Source of the DNA: Collinsella aerofaciens
GTDB lineage: Bacteria > Actinomycetota > Coriobacteriia > Coriobacteriales > Coriobacteriaceae
NCBI RefSeq assembly: GCF_005844325.1
Contig: NZ_SPFY01000012.1
Coordinates: forward strand, 1-64,000
Direction: 5' to 3'
DNA length: 64,000 bases
Of the stretch, positions 23,715-32,451 are shown piece after piece (position 1 is the stretch's first letter; every line of letters begins with the position of its first letter). Both the position numbers and the translations under genes were made by a program. The notes beneath the pieces are model-generated. The model was given only the letters and a program-made list of their open reading frames with translations, searched no databases and was not told where the DNA came from.

Positions 23715-25088
23715 ATGGATACGTCTGAGTACTTGTCTATGGGTGATGCTGCCCGTCTGCTGGGCGTTACGAAAGCCCGCATATCTCAACTTGCCGCATC
23801 GGGAACGCTCGCGTGCGATATTGTGGGCGGACGGAAGATGGTCGAGTACAATTCCGCGGTCGCTTATCAAAAGGTCCGCAAACGTGGACGCCGTCCTGCG
23901 GCCGATGTGGGGCGCAAGTTTACGCTGATGTCCGCCGATTACGAGGTTGCGCGTGTCTCATTTGATCCGACGCGTGAGTTTCCCTTCGAAATCGCCGAGG
24001 TACTCGATGCGCGGAGGATGCCGTTTGGCACGTGCTCGAGCTCTTCTCCTACGGTGAATAAACGGGAGCTCAACGTGTGGTGGAGCCATCGGTCGGTGCC
24101 TGACGTCCGCCCTGGACTCGTCTCGCGCTATCGTGAACTGGGAATTGCCAGTGGCATCGAGGTTCCGGTTCGGTGCCTGGGCCTATCGCTTTCGGATTGT
24201 TATTGGCTGCGGCCGGCCGATTGCGACGAACTCAAATGGCAAAACCTCAATTACTTCGAGAATGATTTTGAGCGATCGGCGCCCGAGGGGCGTTCGGGTT
24301 GGCTGGAAGGCATCGGTCTTAAAAATCCGGACAACACGTCCGAGGGCGAGCTCCCTAAATCGTGGATGATTCGCAACGGTGTTCGCGTTCTGGTCAAGGG
24401 GTGCGGCATGGACGACCAACGGCCCTTTAACGAGGCGGTTGCAACGGCTCTACATCGTCGCTTGCTGTCGGAGGGCGAGTTTGTTCCTTATACGGTTGAG
24501 CGGATGTTCGATGGCCCTGTGTGTCTGTGCGACGACTTTCTTGACGGCCGCGAGGAATACGTTCCGGCTGTTTACGTTAAAGGCGCACTTGGTAGCCAGC
24601 GGGGAAACTCGACATACGACCGGTACTGCCGCTTCCTTGGTAAGCATGGTGTCGATGAGGCTGCTGTGAGAAGGTCTATGTCGCAGATGATTGTCTGCGA
24701 TGCCCTTTTGGCCAACAGCGACCGCCATTGGCGAAACTTCGGCATCATCCGCAATGTTGACACCCTGGAGATAAGGCCTGCTCCGCTGTTCGATAGCGGC
24801 AACTGCCTGTGGTACAACGTACCAACTGCCGTGCTCGCAGCTGGGGAGTTTGGGTTTTCCACTAAGCCGTTTGGGCCCGACTCTTCCGTCCAGCTGGCGC
24901 TTGCGGACTCGCTCGATTGGTTCGATCCATCGCGGCTCAACGGATTTGTTGATGAGGCGATCGAGATTCTTTCGCAGAGCGAATGGGCGACGGCGGAGGG
25001 TCGACTCGAGGCCATTTGCCGCGGCCTCGAGCGTCGCGTAATCGAGGTTAGTGCCGCTGTTGAGGTGCTTCGACACGTGCAGCGATAA
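23715..25088 (+). CDS. HTH-HipA-like kinase domain protein
   Basis: A 457-aa protein joining an N-terminal helix-turn-helix of the excisionase/MerR type (residues ~8-45, 'MGDAARLLGVTKARISQLAAS') to a C-terminal HipA/CtkA-like kinase fold. Likely kinase residues are an ATP-site Lys in 'VLVKGCG', a helix-C Glu in 'FNEAVATAL', the catalytic loop 'NSDRHWRNFG' (~333-342) and the metal Asp in 'APLFDSGN' (~360). All appear intact, so kinase activity is plausible. HipA is normally silenced by a separate HipB repressor; here a DNA-binding domain is fused instead and no partner gene is adjacent. ATG 23715 follows AGGTGA at 23701-23706. It converges on mnmA with an 8-base gap. Confidence 0.72.
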   Translation: MDTSEYLSMGDAARLLGVTKARISQLAASGTLACDIVGGRKMVEYNSAVAYQKVRKRGRRPAADVGRKFTLMSADYEVARVSFDPTREFPFEIAEVLDARRMPFGTCSSSSPTVNKRELNVWWSHRSVPDVRPGLVSRYRELGIASGIEVPVRCLGLSLSDCYWLRPADCDELKWQNLNYFENDFERSAPEGRSGWLEGIGLKNPDNTSEGELPKSWMIRNGVRVLVKGCGMDDQRPFNEAVATALHRRLLSEGEFVPYTVERMFDGPVCLCDDFLDGREEYVPAVYVKGALGSQRGNSTYDRYCRFLGKHGVDEAAVRRSMSQMIVCDALLANSDRHWRNFGIIRNVDTLEIRPAPLFDSGNCLWYNVPTAVLAAGEFGFSTKPFGPDSSVQLALADSLDWFDPSRLNGFVDEAIEILSQSEWATAEGRLEAICRGLERRVIEVSAAVEVLRHVQR

Positions 25089-25096
25089 ACCTGCGG

Positions 25097-26197
25097 CTAC
25101 TTAAGTGCGCCGGTCACCGTACCGCCACCCAGGACGATGTCGCCGCGATAGACGACGACGGCTTGGCCGGGGGCGATGGCTCGTTGCGGCTCGTCAAAAG
25201 TTAGCAGCATTTGTCCGTCGGCGTCACGCGTAAGGGTCGCTGCCTGGTCCTTTTGACGGTAGCGGTACTTGGCACCTACGCGAATGCCGCCGGCGTCGAG
25301 CTCCGCCTCCATGCGTGCGTCCGGCGCGCTCCAGATCCACTCATCGGCCGTGAGGGCAGCGGCGGTCAGGTCCTCGGCCTCACCCAGATGCACGGTGTTG
25401 TTGGCGGCGTCGACGCCCGTCACATACACGGGATGCGCCATCGCGACGCCCAGGCCCTTGCGCTGGCCGATGGTATAGCGCAGCGCGCCGTTGTGGTGCC
25501 CGACCACGCTGCCGTCGCGCCACACAATGTCGCCCGGTGCAGCGGCATGTCCGCAGCGGCGCTCGATATAGCCTGCGTAGTCACCGTCCGCGATAAAGCA
25601 GATGTCCTCGCTTTCGGCCTTCTGGGCGTTGGTAAAGCCCTGCTCGGCGGCTATGCGGCGCACGTCGCGCTCTTTGTCCAGGCCAGCCAGCGGAAAGATC
25701 GTGTGCGCCAGGCGCTCCTGCGTAAGTGAATACAAAAAGTAGCTTTGGTCCTTTTTGGGGTCCTCGCCGCGATGTAGCTGCCAGGTGCCGTCTGCCGCCT
25801 GGCTTGTTTTGGCGTAATGTCCCGTTGCGATGTAGTCGCAGCCCATGTCCAGCGCCGCATCGAGCAGTGCGCCAAACTTAATGTGGCGGTTGCAGATAAT
25901 GCACGGGTTGGGCGTCAGCCCCTCCTGGTAGGCGTTCACAAAGCGCTCGATAACACTGCGGTCGAAGGTCTGCTGCAGGTCGAGCACATGATGGGGTATC
26001 CCCAGACGCTCGGCGACCGCCTTCGCGTCGGCGATGTCGCGGCCGACCTTACTCATGCCCGTGGCGGGGTCGGGTGCGGGGCAGGTGAGGCGCATGGTGG
26101 CACCGACGCATTCGTAGCCCTGGCTTTTGAGCAGGTACGCGGTCACGCTGGAATCGACGCCGCCGCTCATGGCGACGAGCACGCGCTTGTTGTGCAT
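25097..26197 (-). CDS. mnmA: tRNA-specific 2-thiouridylase MnmA
   Basis: The enzyme that puts sulfur on U34 of tRNA-Lys, -Glu and -Gln, using sulfur relayed from a cysteine desulfurase. The PP-loop 'SGGVDSS' is at residues 10-16, the catalytic cysteine in '[13 protein letters not shown]', and the second catalytic cysteine in 'ESEDICFI'. The C-terminal tRNA-binding beta domains follow. The 366-aa length is standard. AAGGAG lies upstream of ATG 26197 on this strand. It lies downstream of cysK on the same strand, with a terminator between them, so the two are probably transcribed separately. Confidence 0.96.
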   Translation of the reverse strand: MHNKRVLVAMSGGVDSSVTAYLLKSQGYECVGATMRLTCPAPDPATGMSKVGRDIADAKAVAERLGIPHHVLDLQQTFDRSVIERFVNAYQEGLTPNPCIICNRHIKFGALLDAALDMGCDYIATGHYAKTSQAADGTWQLHRGEDPKKDQSYFLYSLTQERLAHTIFPLAGLDKERDVRRIAAEQGFTNAQKAESEDICFIADGDYAGYIERRCGHAAAPGDIVWRDGSVVGHHNGALRYTIGQRKGLGVAMAHPVYVTGVDAANNTVHLGEAEDLTAAALTADEWIWSAPDARMEAELDAGGIRVGAKYRYRQKDQAATLTRDADGQMLLTFDEPQRAIAPGQAVVVYRGDIVLGGGTVTGALK

Positions 26198-26225
26198 GGG
26201 GAGGTTCTCCTTGGTGGCATGTGGC

Positions 26226-26265
26226 CAAAAAAGAAAAGCGGCGCGGGAGGCTGGTTCCGCGCCGC
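26226..26265 (-). terminator. terminator after cysK
   Basis: Perfect 9-bp arms GCGGCGCGG (26238-26246) and CCGCGCCGC (26257-26265), with a T-rich run (26226-26237) on the minus-strand 3' side. It separates cysK from mnmA. Confidence 0.8.
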
Positions 26266-26378
26266 AGACATTGTAGCAAGTTCGGGCGTCGTGTGGGACA
26301 CCCTAACGAGATGGGCTCAGGCGGCCAGAAGAGAGGGTAGACCGGCGTGCCTTGGGCCTATCGACAAGTGACGGGCCC

Positions 26379-27317
26379 TTAGTCCTGGAAGAGCGCCGTG
26401 GACAGGTAGCGCTCGCCGGTGTCGGCAAGCAGGGCCACGATGGTCTTGCCCTCGTTCTCGGGGCGCTTGGCCAGTTGCAGTGCGGCCCACACGGCGGCAC
26501 CGGACGAAATGCCCACGAGCACGCCCTCCTTGTGGCCCACGGCGCGGCCGGTGGCAAAGGCGTCGTCGTTCTCGACGGGGATGATCTCGTCGTAGACCTG
26601 GGTGTCGAGGACGTCGGGCACAAAGCCGGCACCGATGCCCTGGATCTTGTGCGGGCCGGCCTGGCCCTTAGAGAGCACCGGTGAGGTGGCGGGCTCAACG
26701 GCGACGACCTGAATCTCGGGGTTCTGCTCCTTGAGGAATTCGCCCACGCCGGTCACGGTACCGCCGGTGCCAACGCCGGCGACGAAAATGTCGACCTGGC
26801 CGTCGGTGTCGTCCCAGATCTCGGGGCCGGTCGTGGCCTTGTGAATGGCCGGGTTGGCGGGGTTCACAAACTGGCCGGCGATGATGCTGTTGGGAGTCTC
26901 CTTCTGCAGCTCCTCGGCCTTGGCGATAGCGCCCTTCATACCCTTGGAGCCGTCGGTGAGCACAAGCTGCGCACCGTATGCCTGCATCAGCTTGCGGCGC
27001 TCGACGGACATGGTCTCGGGCATGGTGATGATCACCTTGTAGCCGCGGGCGGCGGCCACAGAGGCGATGCCGACGCCGGTGTTGCCGCTCGTGGGCTCGA
27101 TGATTGTGTAGTCGCCGCCGCGCACGAGCTTGCCTGCCTTCTCGGCCTCGTCAATCATGTTCTTGGCGACGCGGTCTTTAACGGATCCGGCGGGGTTGAA
27201 GTATTCCAGTTTGACGAGCACGCGAGCCTTGAGGTCCTCGTCGGCCTCAAAGTGAGTGAGCTCCAGAAGCGGGGTGTGGCCGATAAGCTGATCGATGGAC
27301 GTGTAAACCTTGCTCAT
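26379..27317 (-). CDS. cysK: cysteine synthase (O-acetylserine sulfhydrylase)
   Basis: A PLP enzyme making cysteine from O-acetylserine and sulfide. The PLP lysine is in '[10 protein letters not shown]' (~46), the substrate loop is '[10 protein letters not shown]', and the phosphate-binding loop '[10 protein letters not shown]' follows. The C-terminal '[12 protein letters not shown]' is also typical. The 312-aa length is normal. It is transcribed away from the Rrf2-type regulator at 27571, and the intergenic region holds a concentric dyad at 27376-27415 about 60-100 bases upstream of the cysK start. Regulation of cysteine synthesis by a CymR-like Rrf2 protein is therefore the simplest reading. 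Confidence 0.96.
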   Translation of the reverse strand: MSKVYTSIDQLIGHTPLLELTHFEADEDLKARVLVKLEYFNPAGSVKDRVAKNMIDEAEKAGKLVRGGDYTIIEPTSGNTGVGIASVAAARGYKVIITMPETMSVERRKLMQAYGAQLVLTDGSKGMKGAIAKAEELQKETPNSIIAGQFVNPANPAIHKATTGPEIWDDTDGQVDIFVAGVGTGGTVTGVGEFLKEQNPEIQVVAVEPATSPVLSKGQAGPHKIQGIGAGFVPDVLDTQVYDEIIPVENDDAFATGRAVGHKEGVLVGISSGAAVWAALQLAKRPENEGKTIVALLADTGERYLSTALFQD

Positions 27318-27375
27318 GGTGAACCTCCAAAGTGTTCAAGTTGCTGGTTGCCGTGTGGTTTTACGGCGTGTCTAG

Positions 27376-27415
27376 CAGCTAAACCCATAAACCTTATAGG
27401 TTGTTCGTTTAGCTG
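27376..27415. promoter_or_regulatory. concentric dyad between cysK and the Rrf2 gene
   Basis: Outer arms CAGCTAAAC (27376-27384) and GTTTAGCTG (27407-27415) are perfect inverted 9-mers. Inside them AACC (27390-27393) and GGTT (27399-27402) form a second inverted pair with nearly the same centre. An extended symmetric site between a cysteine gene and a divergent Rrf2 regulator is a good operator candidate. The rest of 27318-27570 holds a small hairpin AGCCGA/TCGGCT at 27514-27529 and no gene. Confidence 0.55.
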
Positions 27416-27570
27416 TTGGCAAGCATAGTAGACACTAAAGCCTAGTAATGCAATAGGAAATAGAAGATTATTACGAGTCGATTAACCATCTTGACCGGAA
27501 CGGGTATTTCCAAAGCCGATTTTTCGGCTAGAATTTCAACGGACTAAAAGACCGAAAGGCAGCACTATAT

Positions 27571-27999
27571 ATGTTGGTTTCTACTAAGGGCAGGTACGCC
27601 CTGCGCGTTATGGTTGACCTGGCCGAGCACCAGGCGGCTGGTCGCATCCCGCTCAAAGAGATCGCGGCGCGACAGGGGATTTCCGAGAAATATCTCGAGA
27701 ACATCTTGGCTACGCTCGTGCGCGCCAATATGCTCTCGGGCATGCGCGGCAAGGGCGGCGGTTATGTGCTCACGCGTCCGCCCGAGCAGTACACGGTGGG
27801 CGAGATCCTGCGCCTGACCGAGGGCAGCCTGGCGCCGGTCGCCTGCCTGGATGGCGACTGCAAGGGTTGCTCGCGATCTGATGAGTGCCCCACGCTCGAC
27901 GTGTGGAAGAACCTGGACAAGCTCATCAACGACTACCTCGACGGTGTGACGCTCGATCAACTTGTCGCTCCCAACCATGGCTACGACTATGTCATCTAA
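27571..27999 (+). CDS. Rrf2-family transcriptional regulator (CymR/IscR-like)
   Basis: A 142-aa winged-helix regulator. The N-terminal 'STKGRYALRVMVDLAEH' and 'GISEKYLENILATL' are the family's wing and recognition helix signatures. The C-terminal half carries three spaced cysteines typical of Fe-S members ('ACLDGDCKGCSRSDECPT' region has four), so it could sense iron-sulfur status or sulfur supply. Fe-S binding is possible but not proven, since CymR-type members lack a cluster. It is divergent from cysK, suggesting control of that gene. The start is ATG 27571, with GAAAGG about 12 bases upstream. A bidirectional terminator at 28069-28103 follows. Confidence 0.9.
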   Translation: MLVSTKGRYALRVMVDLAEHQAAGRIPLKEIAARQGISEKYLENILATLVRANMLSGMRGKGGGYVLTRPPEQYTVGEILRLTEGSLAPVACLDGDCKGCSRSDECPTLDVWKNLDKLINDYLDGVTLDQLVAPNHGYDYVI

Positions 28000-28068
28000 C
28001 CCACGCCTGCCATGTGGGGACGGGGTGGAAATGGTAGATTTTCTTGCCCTCTGAGACTTGGCAAATAA

Positions 28069-28103
28069 GAAGGCCGCCCATTTTTTGCGATGGGCGGCCT
28101 TTG
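28069..28103. terminator. bidirectional terminator between rrf2 and the YvlD-type gene
   Basis: AAGGCCGCCCAT pairs with ATGGGCGGCCTT across a T-rich loop, with A/T runs on both sides. It sits between convergent genes ending at 27999 and 28138. Confidence 0.8.
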
Positions 28104-28137
28104 ATTTGGTTCGATGCGTCTGTGTATCGGGGGTGTT

Positions 28138-28503
28138 CTACTCTTCGGCAATACTATCGAGGATGCTGCGCATGATGGACACTAGGATGCTGCCCATAAA
28201 GGCCGAGCCAAAGCCGGCGATGGAGATGCCGACGCCCAACAGGTTGACCGACAGGTAGCTGGCGAGCTCCAGCATAAAGCTGTTGAGCACGAGCTGGAAA
28301 ATGCCGAGCGTAATGATTGTGAGCGGCAGCGAGATGACCGTGAGGAACGGTTTGACGAACGAATCTACGATGTTGAGGAACAGTCCCACAAAGGCAAAGC
28401 AGACCCAGGCCTCGGCAAAGCCGAAGGGTTGGATACCGGGGACGAGGAACGTGGCAATCGCGATGGCGATCGAGGTGAAGAGCCAGTTAAGCATAAAGCG
28501 CAT
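28138..28503 (-). CDS. YvlD-like four-helix membrane protein (phage holin superfamily)
   Basis: A 121-aa membrane protein with four hydrophobic segments and the family pattern 'IVDSFVKPFLTVISLPLTIITLGIFQLVLNSFML' in overlapping short motifs (for example 'VKPFLTVISLPLTI'). This family is annotated as 4-TMS phage holin or YvlD/DUF360. In B. subtilis YvlD belongs to a cell-envelope stress operon, so a true lysis role is unlikely here. It is alone, with no endolysin or phage gene nearby. ATG 28503 is the first start in frame. Confidence 0.85.
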   Translation of the reverse strand: MRFMLNWLFTSIAIAIATFLVPGIQPFGFAEAWVCFAFVGLFLNIVDSFVKPFLTVISLPLTIITLGIFQLVLNSFMLELASYLSVNLLGVGISIAGFGSAFMGSILVSIMRSILDSIAEE

Positions 28504-28828
28504 GGCGTGAATCCTTTCTTGCGCCGGGGTTGCTGGCGTCGCGTGAAGCGGCTTGCGGCGGCGACTTGGATGGTTGCGCGGGCGCGCCGCGGTGTTTGGG
28601 CGCCCATTGTCTCAAATATTCGTGGAGCTTACGTGCGCATTCGGTTTCTAAACGGCGTTCGTCCTGAAAAACGTGCCGCTGACAGAGAGTCTTGTCACTT
28701 TAGTTTGGTGGTGTGCTACACTGCTACGGGCAAATGGCCCATGCATAGTTTTATTGCATATTTACGGGCGAACGATGCCCGATGTCAGTATCAACTTCGA
28801 TGCCTTATGGCGGGTTTGGCGGTGATCG
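28504..28828. other. gene-free stretch with a candidate promoter
   Basis: No coding gene is supported. A TTGTCA box (28692-28697) and TACACT (28717-28722) are 19 bases apart and could form the promoter of the YerC-type gene. A hairpin with GGGC/GCCC arms lies in the 28737-28790 leader. Nothing else stands out. Confidence 0.4.
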
Positions 28829-29128
28829 ATGAATATCGAGAACATGTTTGACAAGCCTGATGTCAAGCAGCTGGTCCACGCATTTAGTCTTTTGGACGAC
28901 GAGAACGATATCCAGGCGTTTTTAACCGATATCTGCACACCGCGCGAGATCTGCGATCTTTCTCAGCGCCTACAGGTCGCGCGTTATCTGGATGAGGGCG
29001 AGCCCTATGTTGAGGTTCAGGCCCGCACCGGCGCTTCGTCCACCACGGTGAGCCGCGTGTCCAAGGCGCTTAATGGCGAGTACGGTGGCTATCGCAAGAT
29101 CCTCATCAAACTGGAGGATGGCGAGTAG
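28829..29128 (+). CDS. YerC/YecD-type TrpR-related DNA-binding protein
   Basis: A 99-aa helical protein of the TrpR superfamily, YerC/YecD branch. The motif 'FLTDICTPREICDLSQRLQVARYL' and helix-turn-helix 'VQARTGASSTTVSRVSKAL' match that family closely. It lacks evidence for tryptophan binding and its targets are unknown. ATG 28829 has only a weak ribosome site. It is monocistronic and followed by a UUCG-loop terminator. Confidence 0.88.
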   Translation: MNIENMFDKPDVKQLVHAFSLLDDENDIQAFLTDICTPREICDLSQRLQVARYLDEGEPYVEVQARTGASSTTVSRVSKALNGEYGGYRKILIKLEDGE

Positions 29129-29155
29129 GCCGGCGGCAACAAACGAATTGCGCAG

Positions 29156-29181
29156 AACCGTCCCTTCGGGGGCGGTTTTTT
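29156..29181 (+). terminator. UUCG-loop terminator after the YerC-type gene
   Basis: AACCGTCCC (29156-29164), loop TTCG, GGGGCGGTT (29169-29177), then T's. The C(UUCG)G tetraloop is the classic extra-stable type. Confidence 0.85.
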
Positions 29182-29263
29182 GATCTCTCGGGGACGGAGG
29201 AAAACAGGTCACCGGGTTAGACTGACCCCCTCGGTGATCCGTTTTCCTCCGTCCCCAAGGGAT
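29182..29263. repeat. palindromic intergenic repeat (GGACGGAGGAAAAC type)
   Basis: GGGGACGGAGGAAAAC (29190-29205) and GTTTTCCTCCGTCCCC (29241-29256) are perfect inverted arms, with inner partial pairing of GGTCACCG/CGGTGATC and an outer GATC at each end (29182-29185, 29260-29263). The right arm recurs at 11074-11090. It looks like a dispersed palindromic element rather than a gene-specific signal. Confidence 0.7.
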
Positions 29264-29349
29264 CAAATCTGTTGGCGTGGGGCAAATCTGTCCGCGCGGG
29301 CGGGTAGGATGGATGCATTGATTATTGCGAACGGTTTGAGTGGAGGACC

Positions 29350-32300
29350 ATGCCTGTTCGAATCTATACCACCAATACCGGGACGGACTTGAGCGATGCC
29401 GAGGCGGCGTTGCTCGCCGACCTGGTTGCCCGCCACGGGCGTGCCGTTTTGCTGGCGCCCTCGTTTGCCGAGCTCGACGTGTGCCGTCACGATGCTGCGG
29501 TTGCTGGCGCCTCGCTGGGCGTTGACTACAAAACCCCCGCGTCGTGGCTTCGTTCGCTGTGGGAGCTTATGGGCGATGGCCGCAGCTTCGTCGACAACAT
29601 GCAGCGCCAGATGCTGTTCTCGGACATGATCGCCCGTCGCGGCGATACCGACCTGCAGCCGCTTTCGCGCAGTCAGGGCACGGTGCGCATGCTCGCGCGC
29701 ATGGCCCGCGATGTGCTGCCGGGCGTAGCGGGAACGGGTGCCGAGCGCTGCTGCGGCGACGTTTGCCGGTACGATCCCAAGAGCGACGCCGAGGCTCGCG
29801 TGTTCGAGCTGTTGAGTGCCTATGCGAGCGGCTTGGACCGTCGAGACATGGTCGAGCCCTGCGAGGCGGCTGACCTTATGGCCGAGGTGCTGGCCGACAA
29901 CCTTCCGGCGTGCGCCCGCGCGGTATGTGTGCGCGGCATCACAACGTTTACGCACGGCTTGCTCGAGCTGCTGTCTGCCGTGGCGAATAACGGGGGAGAG
30001 GTCGTTGTGCTGCTTGCCCGCGAGCAGACGGCGATGCGCGAGGAGCTTGCCGCCGCCTTTGATGCCCGCGGTGTGATGTTTGAGGCTGCGCCGCTGGGGG
30101 AGGGTGCCGCTGCGCCCCAGACTGCCTCCAAGCCCGCCACTCAGCCTACCTTTGTAGAGGTTGCCGGCCCTCACGCCCGCGCCCACGCCTATGTGGGTGC
30201 AATCGATGAGCTGGTAAAAACGTGTGAGGACGCCGCGGTCGACGGCGGTGTCGCGGCGTCCGCGGACCCCGTGCGCGTGCTCGTGGTGTCTGCCCGGGCG
30301 CCCCAGCTGTTCGGTGAACTCGCTGCCCGTTTGGCGGCGCGTCACATTGCGGCCGAGACAACCGAGTTCACGGCGTTTTCCCAATCCATCGCGGGCGGGC
30401 AGTTCACGGCGCTCGCCAATCTGATCGAGCGCATGAAGGCCGCCGACGAGGGCACCGCCTCCAAGACCGAGTGGTGGCCCGCGCCGGAGCTTACCGACTG
30501 GATTTACAGTCCGCTTTCGGGTGCCGACGCCGCCAGCGCGCGCACCTTCGACAAGAACATGCGCCTGTCGCGCGGCAAGACCACCGCGGCCGTCAAGAGC
30601 CTGCTGCAGAGCGTGCAGGGCCAGGTCAGGGGCACGCGCAAGGCCGCCAGTGATGATAACTGGTTTAAGAACGTGCCGTGCGTGGTCTCGGACGTGTTCC
30701 AAGCGCTGTGGCGCGACAAACCCGTGACGGCGCTCAAGGCAATGCTCGCCGTCGCCGAGGCGTTGCCCGATCGCGCCCTTGGAGGCCTTGACGGTCAGGC
30801 TCGTCGCCAGGCGGAGACCGCCCTGCTGCGACATGCCATCGACATCCTTATGAACGATGCTCGCGCGCTCGACGTGTCGCAGGCCGCGACCGTGCCCGTG
30901 CTCGACGACGTTCGTACCAAGGTGGACACGCGCAGCACCGCATACGATTACGAGACCTACGAGGTCGACCGCGCGCCGCGCGCCCAGGTGCGCTTTACGT
31001 CGCTTGCCGATGCGGCAGCCCTGCGCCCCGACAGCTACGATGCCGTGCTGTTTGCCGACGTCGACTTGGACAGTTATCCGCTCTCGCATGAGGAGGGCCC
31101 GCTGGCCACGCTGACGGCCGAGCTGGGGCGCAGCGGCGTGACGCTTGAGCCCGCGGCCCTGCTGCGCGTGCGCTTTGGCCGCGCGATGCAGGCGGCACGC
31201 GGCCCCGTTGCGCTCGCCCGCGTGACCCACGATCGCCAGGCGCGCGAGTGCTACCCGGCTGCCGTGTGGACCGAGCTGCGGGCGCACGCCGAGGCCACTG
31301 GCGCCGTCAAGGTTGCGTGCGTGGGCGAGGGCGGTATCGTCGCCGATTTTGACCCTGCAGCCGGCGAGGGCATCGGGCGCAAGCGCGTCGCGTGCGAGGC
31401 TCCTCAGCATTTGAGTGAGGCGGCCGTGCCGTACCTGGTCCTGCGTCGCCGCGATGGCGAGGGCGAGAACGCGCCGCTCGTGCCGCGTCTGACGTCCGCC
31501 TCGCAGATCGAGGCGTACTCGACGTGTCCGCTGTGCTGGTTCGTGTCGTATCGCGTGAAGCCCCAGTCCATCGACGCGGGCTTTGGCAACATGGAGAAGG
31601 GCAACTTTGTCCACGATGTGCTGGAGCATCTGCATGCCCGCCTGCCCCAGGAGGGCATGGAGCGCGTGACGCCCGAGAATCTGCCGCGCGCTCAGGGGCT
31701 GTTGCGCGAGGTCTTTGACGAGACGTTGGCCGAGCACGCCGGCAAGCGCGGCACGGAGGGCCCGCTGGTGCCGCTTTCTGCGGTGGAGGAGCGCCAGGTG
31801 GCCGAGATCTTGCCGCAGCTGGAGGGTGTGCTTGCCTACGAGTCCGAGGCACTTGCCCCCTTTGCCCCGCGCTACCTGGAGTTCGCCTTTAACGAGCTCA
31901 AGGTTGAGTATGCCGGTTGGCCGCTTGGCGGGCGCATCGACCGCGTGGACGTGGACGCCGAGAATCGTGCCGTGGTGATCGACTACAAGCATCGCACGGG
32001 CGTTGAGGAGTTTAAGCTCGCCGACCCTACGGTGCGCGACGAGGAATCGGGCGCGGCGCCCATCGACGACCCGCGCTGGTTGCCGCCACATACCCAAACG
32101 CTCATCTATGCTCAGGCCATGCGCCGGGCGCTGGATTTGGACACCCGCGCGGCGCTCTACTTTTCGACCAAGGGCGGCAAGCCGGCGCTGCGCGGCGCCG
32201 CGAGCGCCGAGCTGCTCGAGGAAGAGCGCGGCGACGGTCGCATCCCGGGCCTTAAGAAAGGTTTCCCCGGCGAGGGTGGCAACATGGACTTCGACGCCCT

Positions 32301-32448
32301 GCTCGATCGCGTGGAGGCCGGCATCGCCGAGCGCCTGCGCGAGCTCGAGGCAGGCAACGTTGCCGCCGTCGACCCGACGTCGGCTCAGGCCGCGCATGCG
32401 CGCTGCTCGTATAACCACGAAGGAACGTTTGTAAGGAGGGACGTGTAG
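29350..32448 (+). CDS. addB: AddB-like helicase-nuclease subunit
   Basis: A 1032-aa partner of the AddA helicase immediately downstream, acting in double-strand break end resection before RecA loading. The N-terminal helicase-like domain is degenerate, as in the AddB/RexB branch. The C-terminal third holds a PD-(D/E)XK nuclease: 'GNFVHDVLEHLHARLP', then 'VVIDYKHRTG', with a cysteine pair 'CPLCWFVSYR' in the place of the Fe-S staple. The remaining cluster cysteine may be in 'ARCSYNHEG'. The start is ATG 29350; GGAGG just upstream is a usable site. The gene ends 3 bases before addA, which has its own AAGGAGGG within this gene's tail. Sequence divergence makes the AddB name probable rather than certain. 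Confidence 0.82.
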   Translation: MPVRIYTTNTGTDLSDAEAALLADLVARHGRAVLLAPSFAELDVCRHDAAVAGASLGVDYKTPASWLRSLWELMGDGRSFVDNMQRQMLFSDMIARRGDTDLQPLSRSQGTVRMLARMARDVLPGVAGTGAERCCGDVCRYDPKSDAEARVFELLSAYASGLDRRDMVEPCEAADLMAEVLADNLPACARAVCVRGITTFTHGLLELLSAVANNGGEVVVLLAREQTAMREELAAAFDARGVMFEAAPLGEGAAAPQTASKPATQPTFVEVAGPHARAHAYVGAIDELVKTCEDAAVDGGVAASADPVRVLVVSARAPQLFGELAARLAARHIAAETTEFTAFSQSIAGGQFTALANLIERMKAADEGTASKTEWWPAPELTDWIYSPLSGADAASARTFDKNMRLSRGKTTAAVKSLLQSVQGQVRGTRKAASDDNWFKNVPCVVSDVFQALWRDKPVTALKAMLAVAEALPDRALGGLDGQARRQAETALLRHAIDILMNDARALDVSQAATVPVLDDVRTKVDTRSTAYDYETYEVDRAPRAQVRFTSLADAAALRPDSYDAVLFADVDLDSYPLSHEEGPLATLTAELGRSGVTLEPAALLRVRFGRAMQAARGPVALARVTHDRQARECYPAAVWTELRAHAEATGAVKVACVGEGGIVADFDPAAGEGIGRKRVACEAPQHLSEAAVPYLVLRRRDGEGENAPLVPRLTSASQIEAYSTCPLCWFVSYRVKPQSIDAGFGNMEKGNFVHDVLEHLHARLPQEGMERVTPENLPRAQGLLREVFDETLAEHAGKRGTEGPLVPLSAVEERQVAEILPQLEGVLAYESEALAPFAPRYLEFAFNELKVEYAGWPLGGRIDRVDVDAENRAVVIDYKHRTGVEEFKLADPTVRDEESGAAPIDDPRWLPPHTQTLIYAQAMRRALDLDTRAALYFSTKGGKPALRGAASAELLEEERGDGRIPGLKKGFPGEGGNMDFDALLDRVEAGIAERLRELEAGNVAAVDPTSAQAAHARCSYNHEGTFVRRDV

Positions 32449-32451
32449 ACC

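Noticed and set aside
28138-28503. Phage holin, suggesting a prophage
   Set aside because: YvlD-type protein; no phage genes, lysin or attachment sites nearby.
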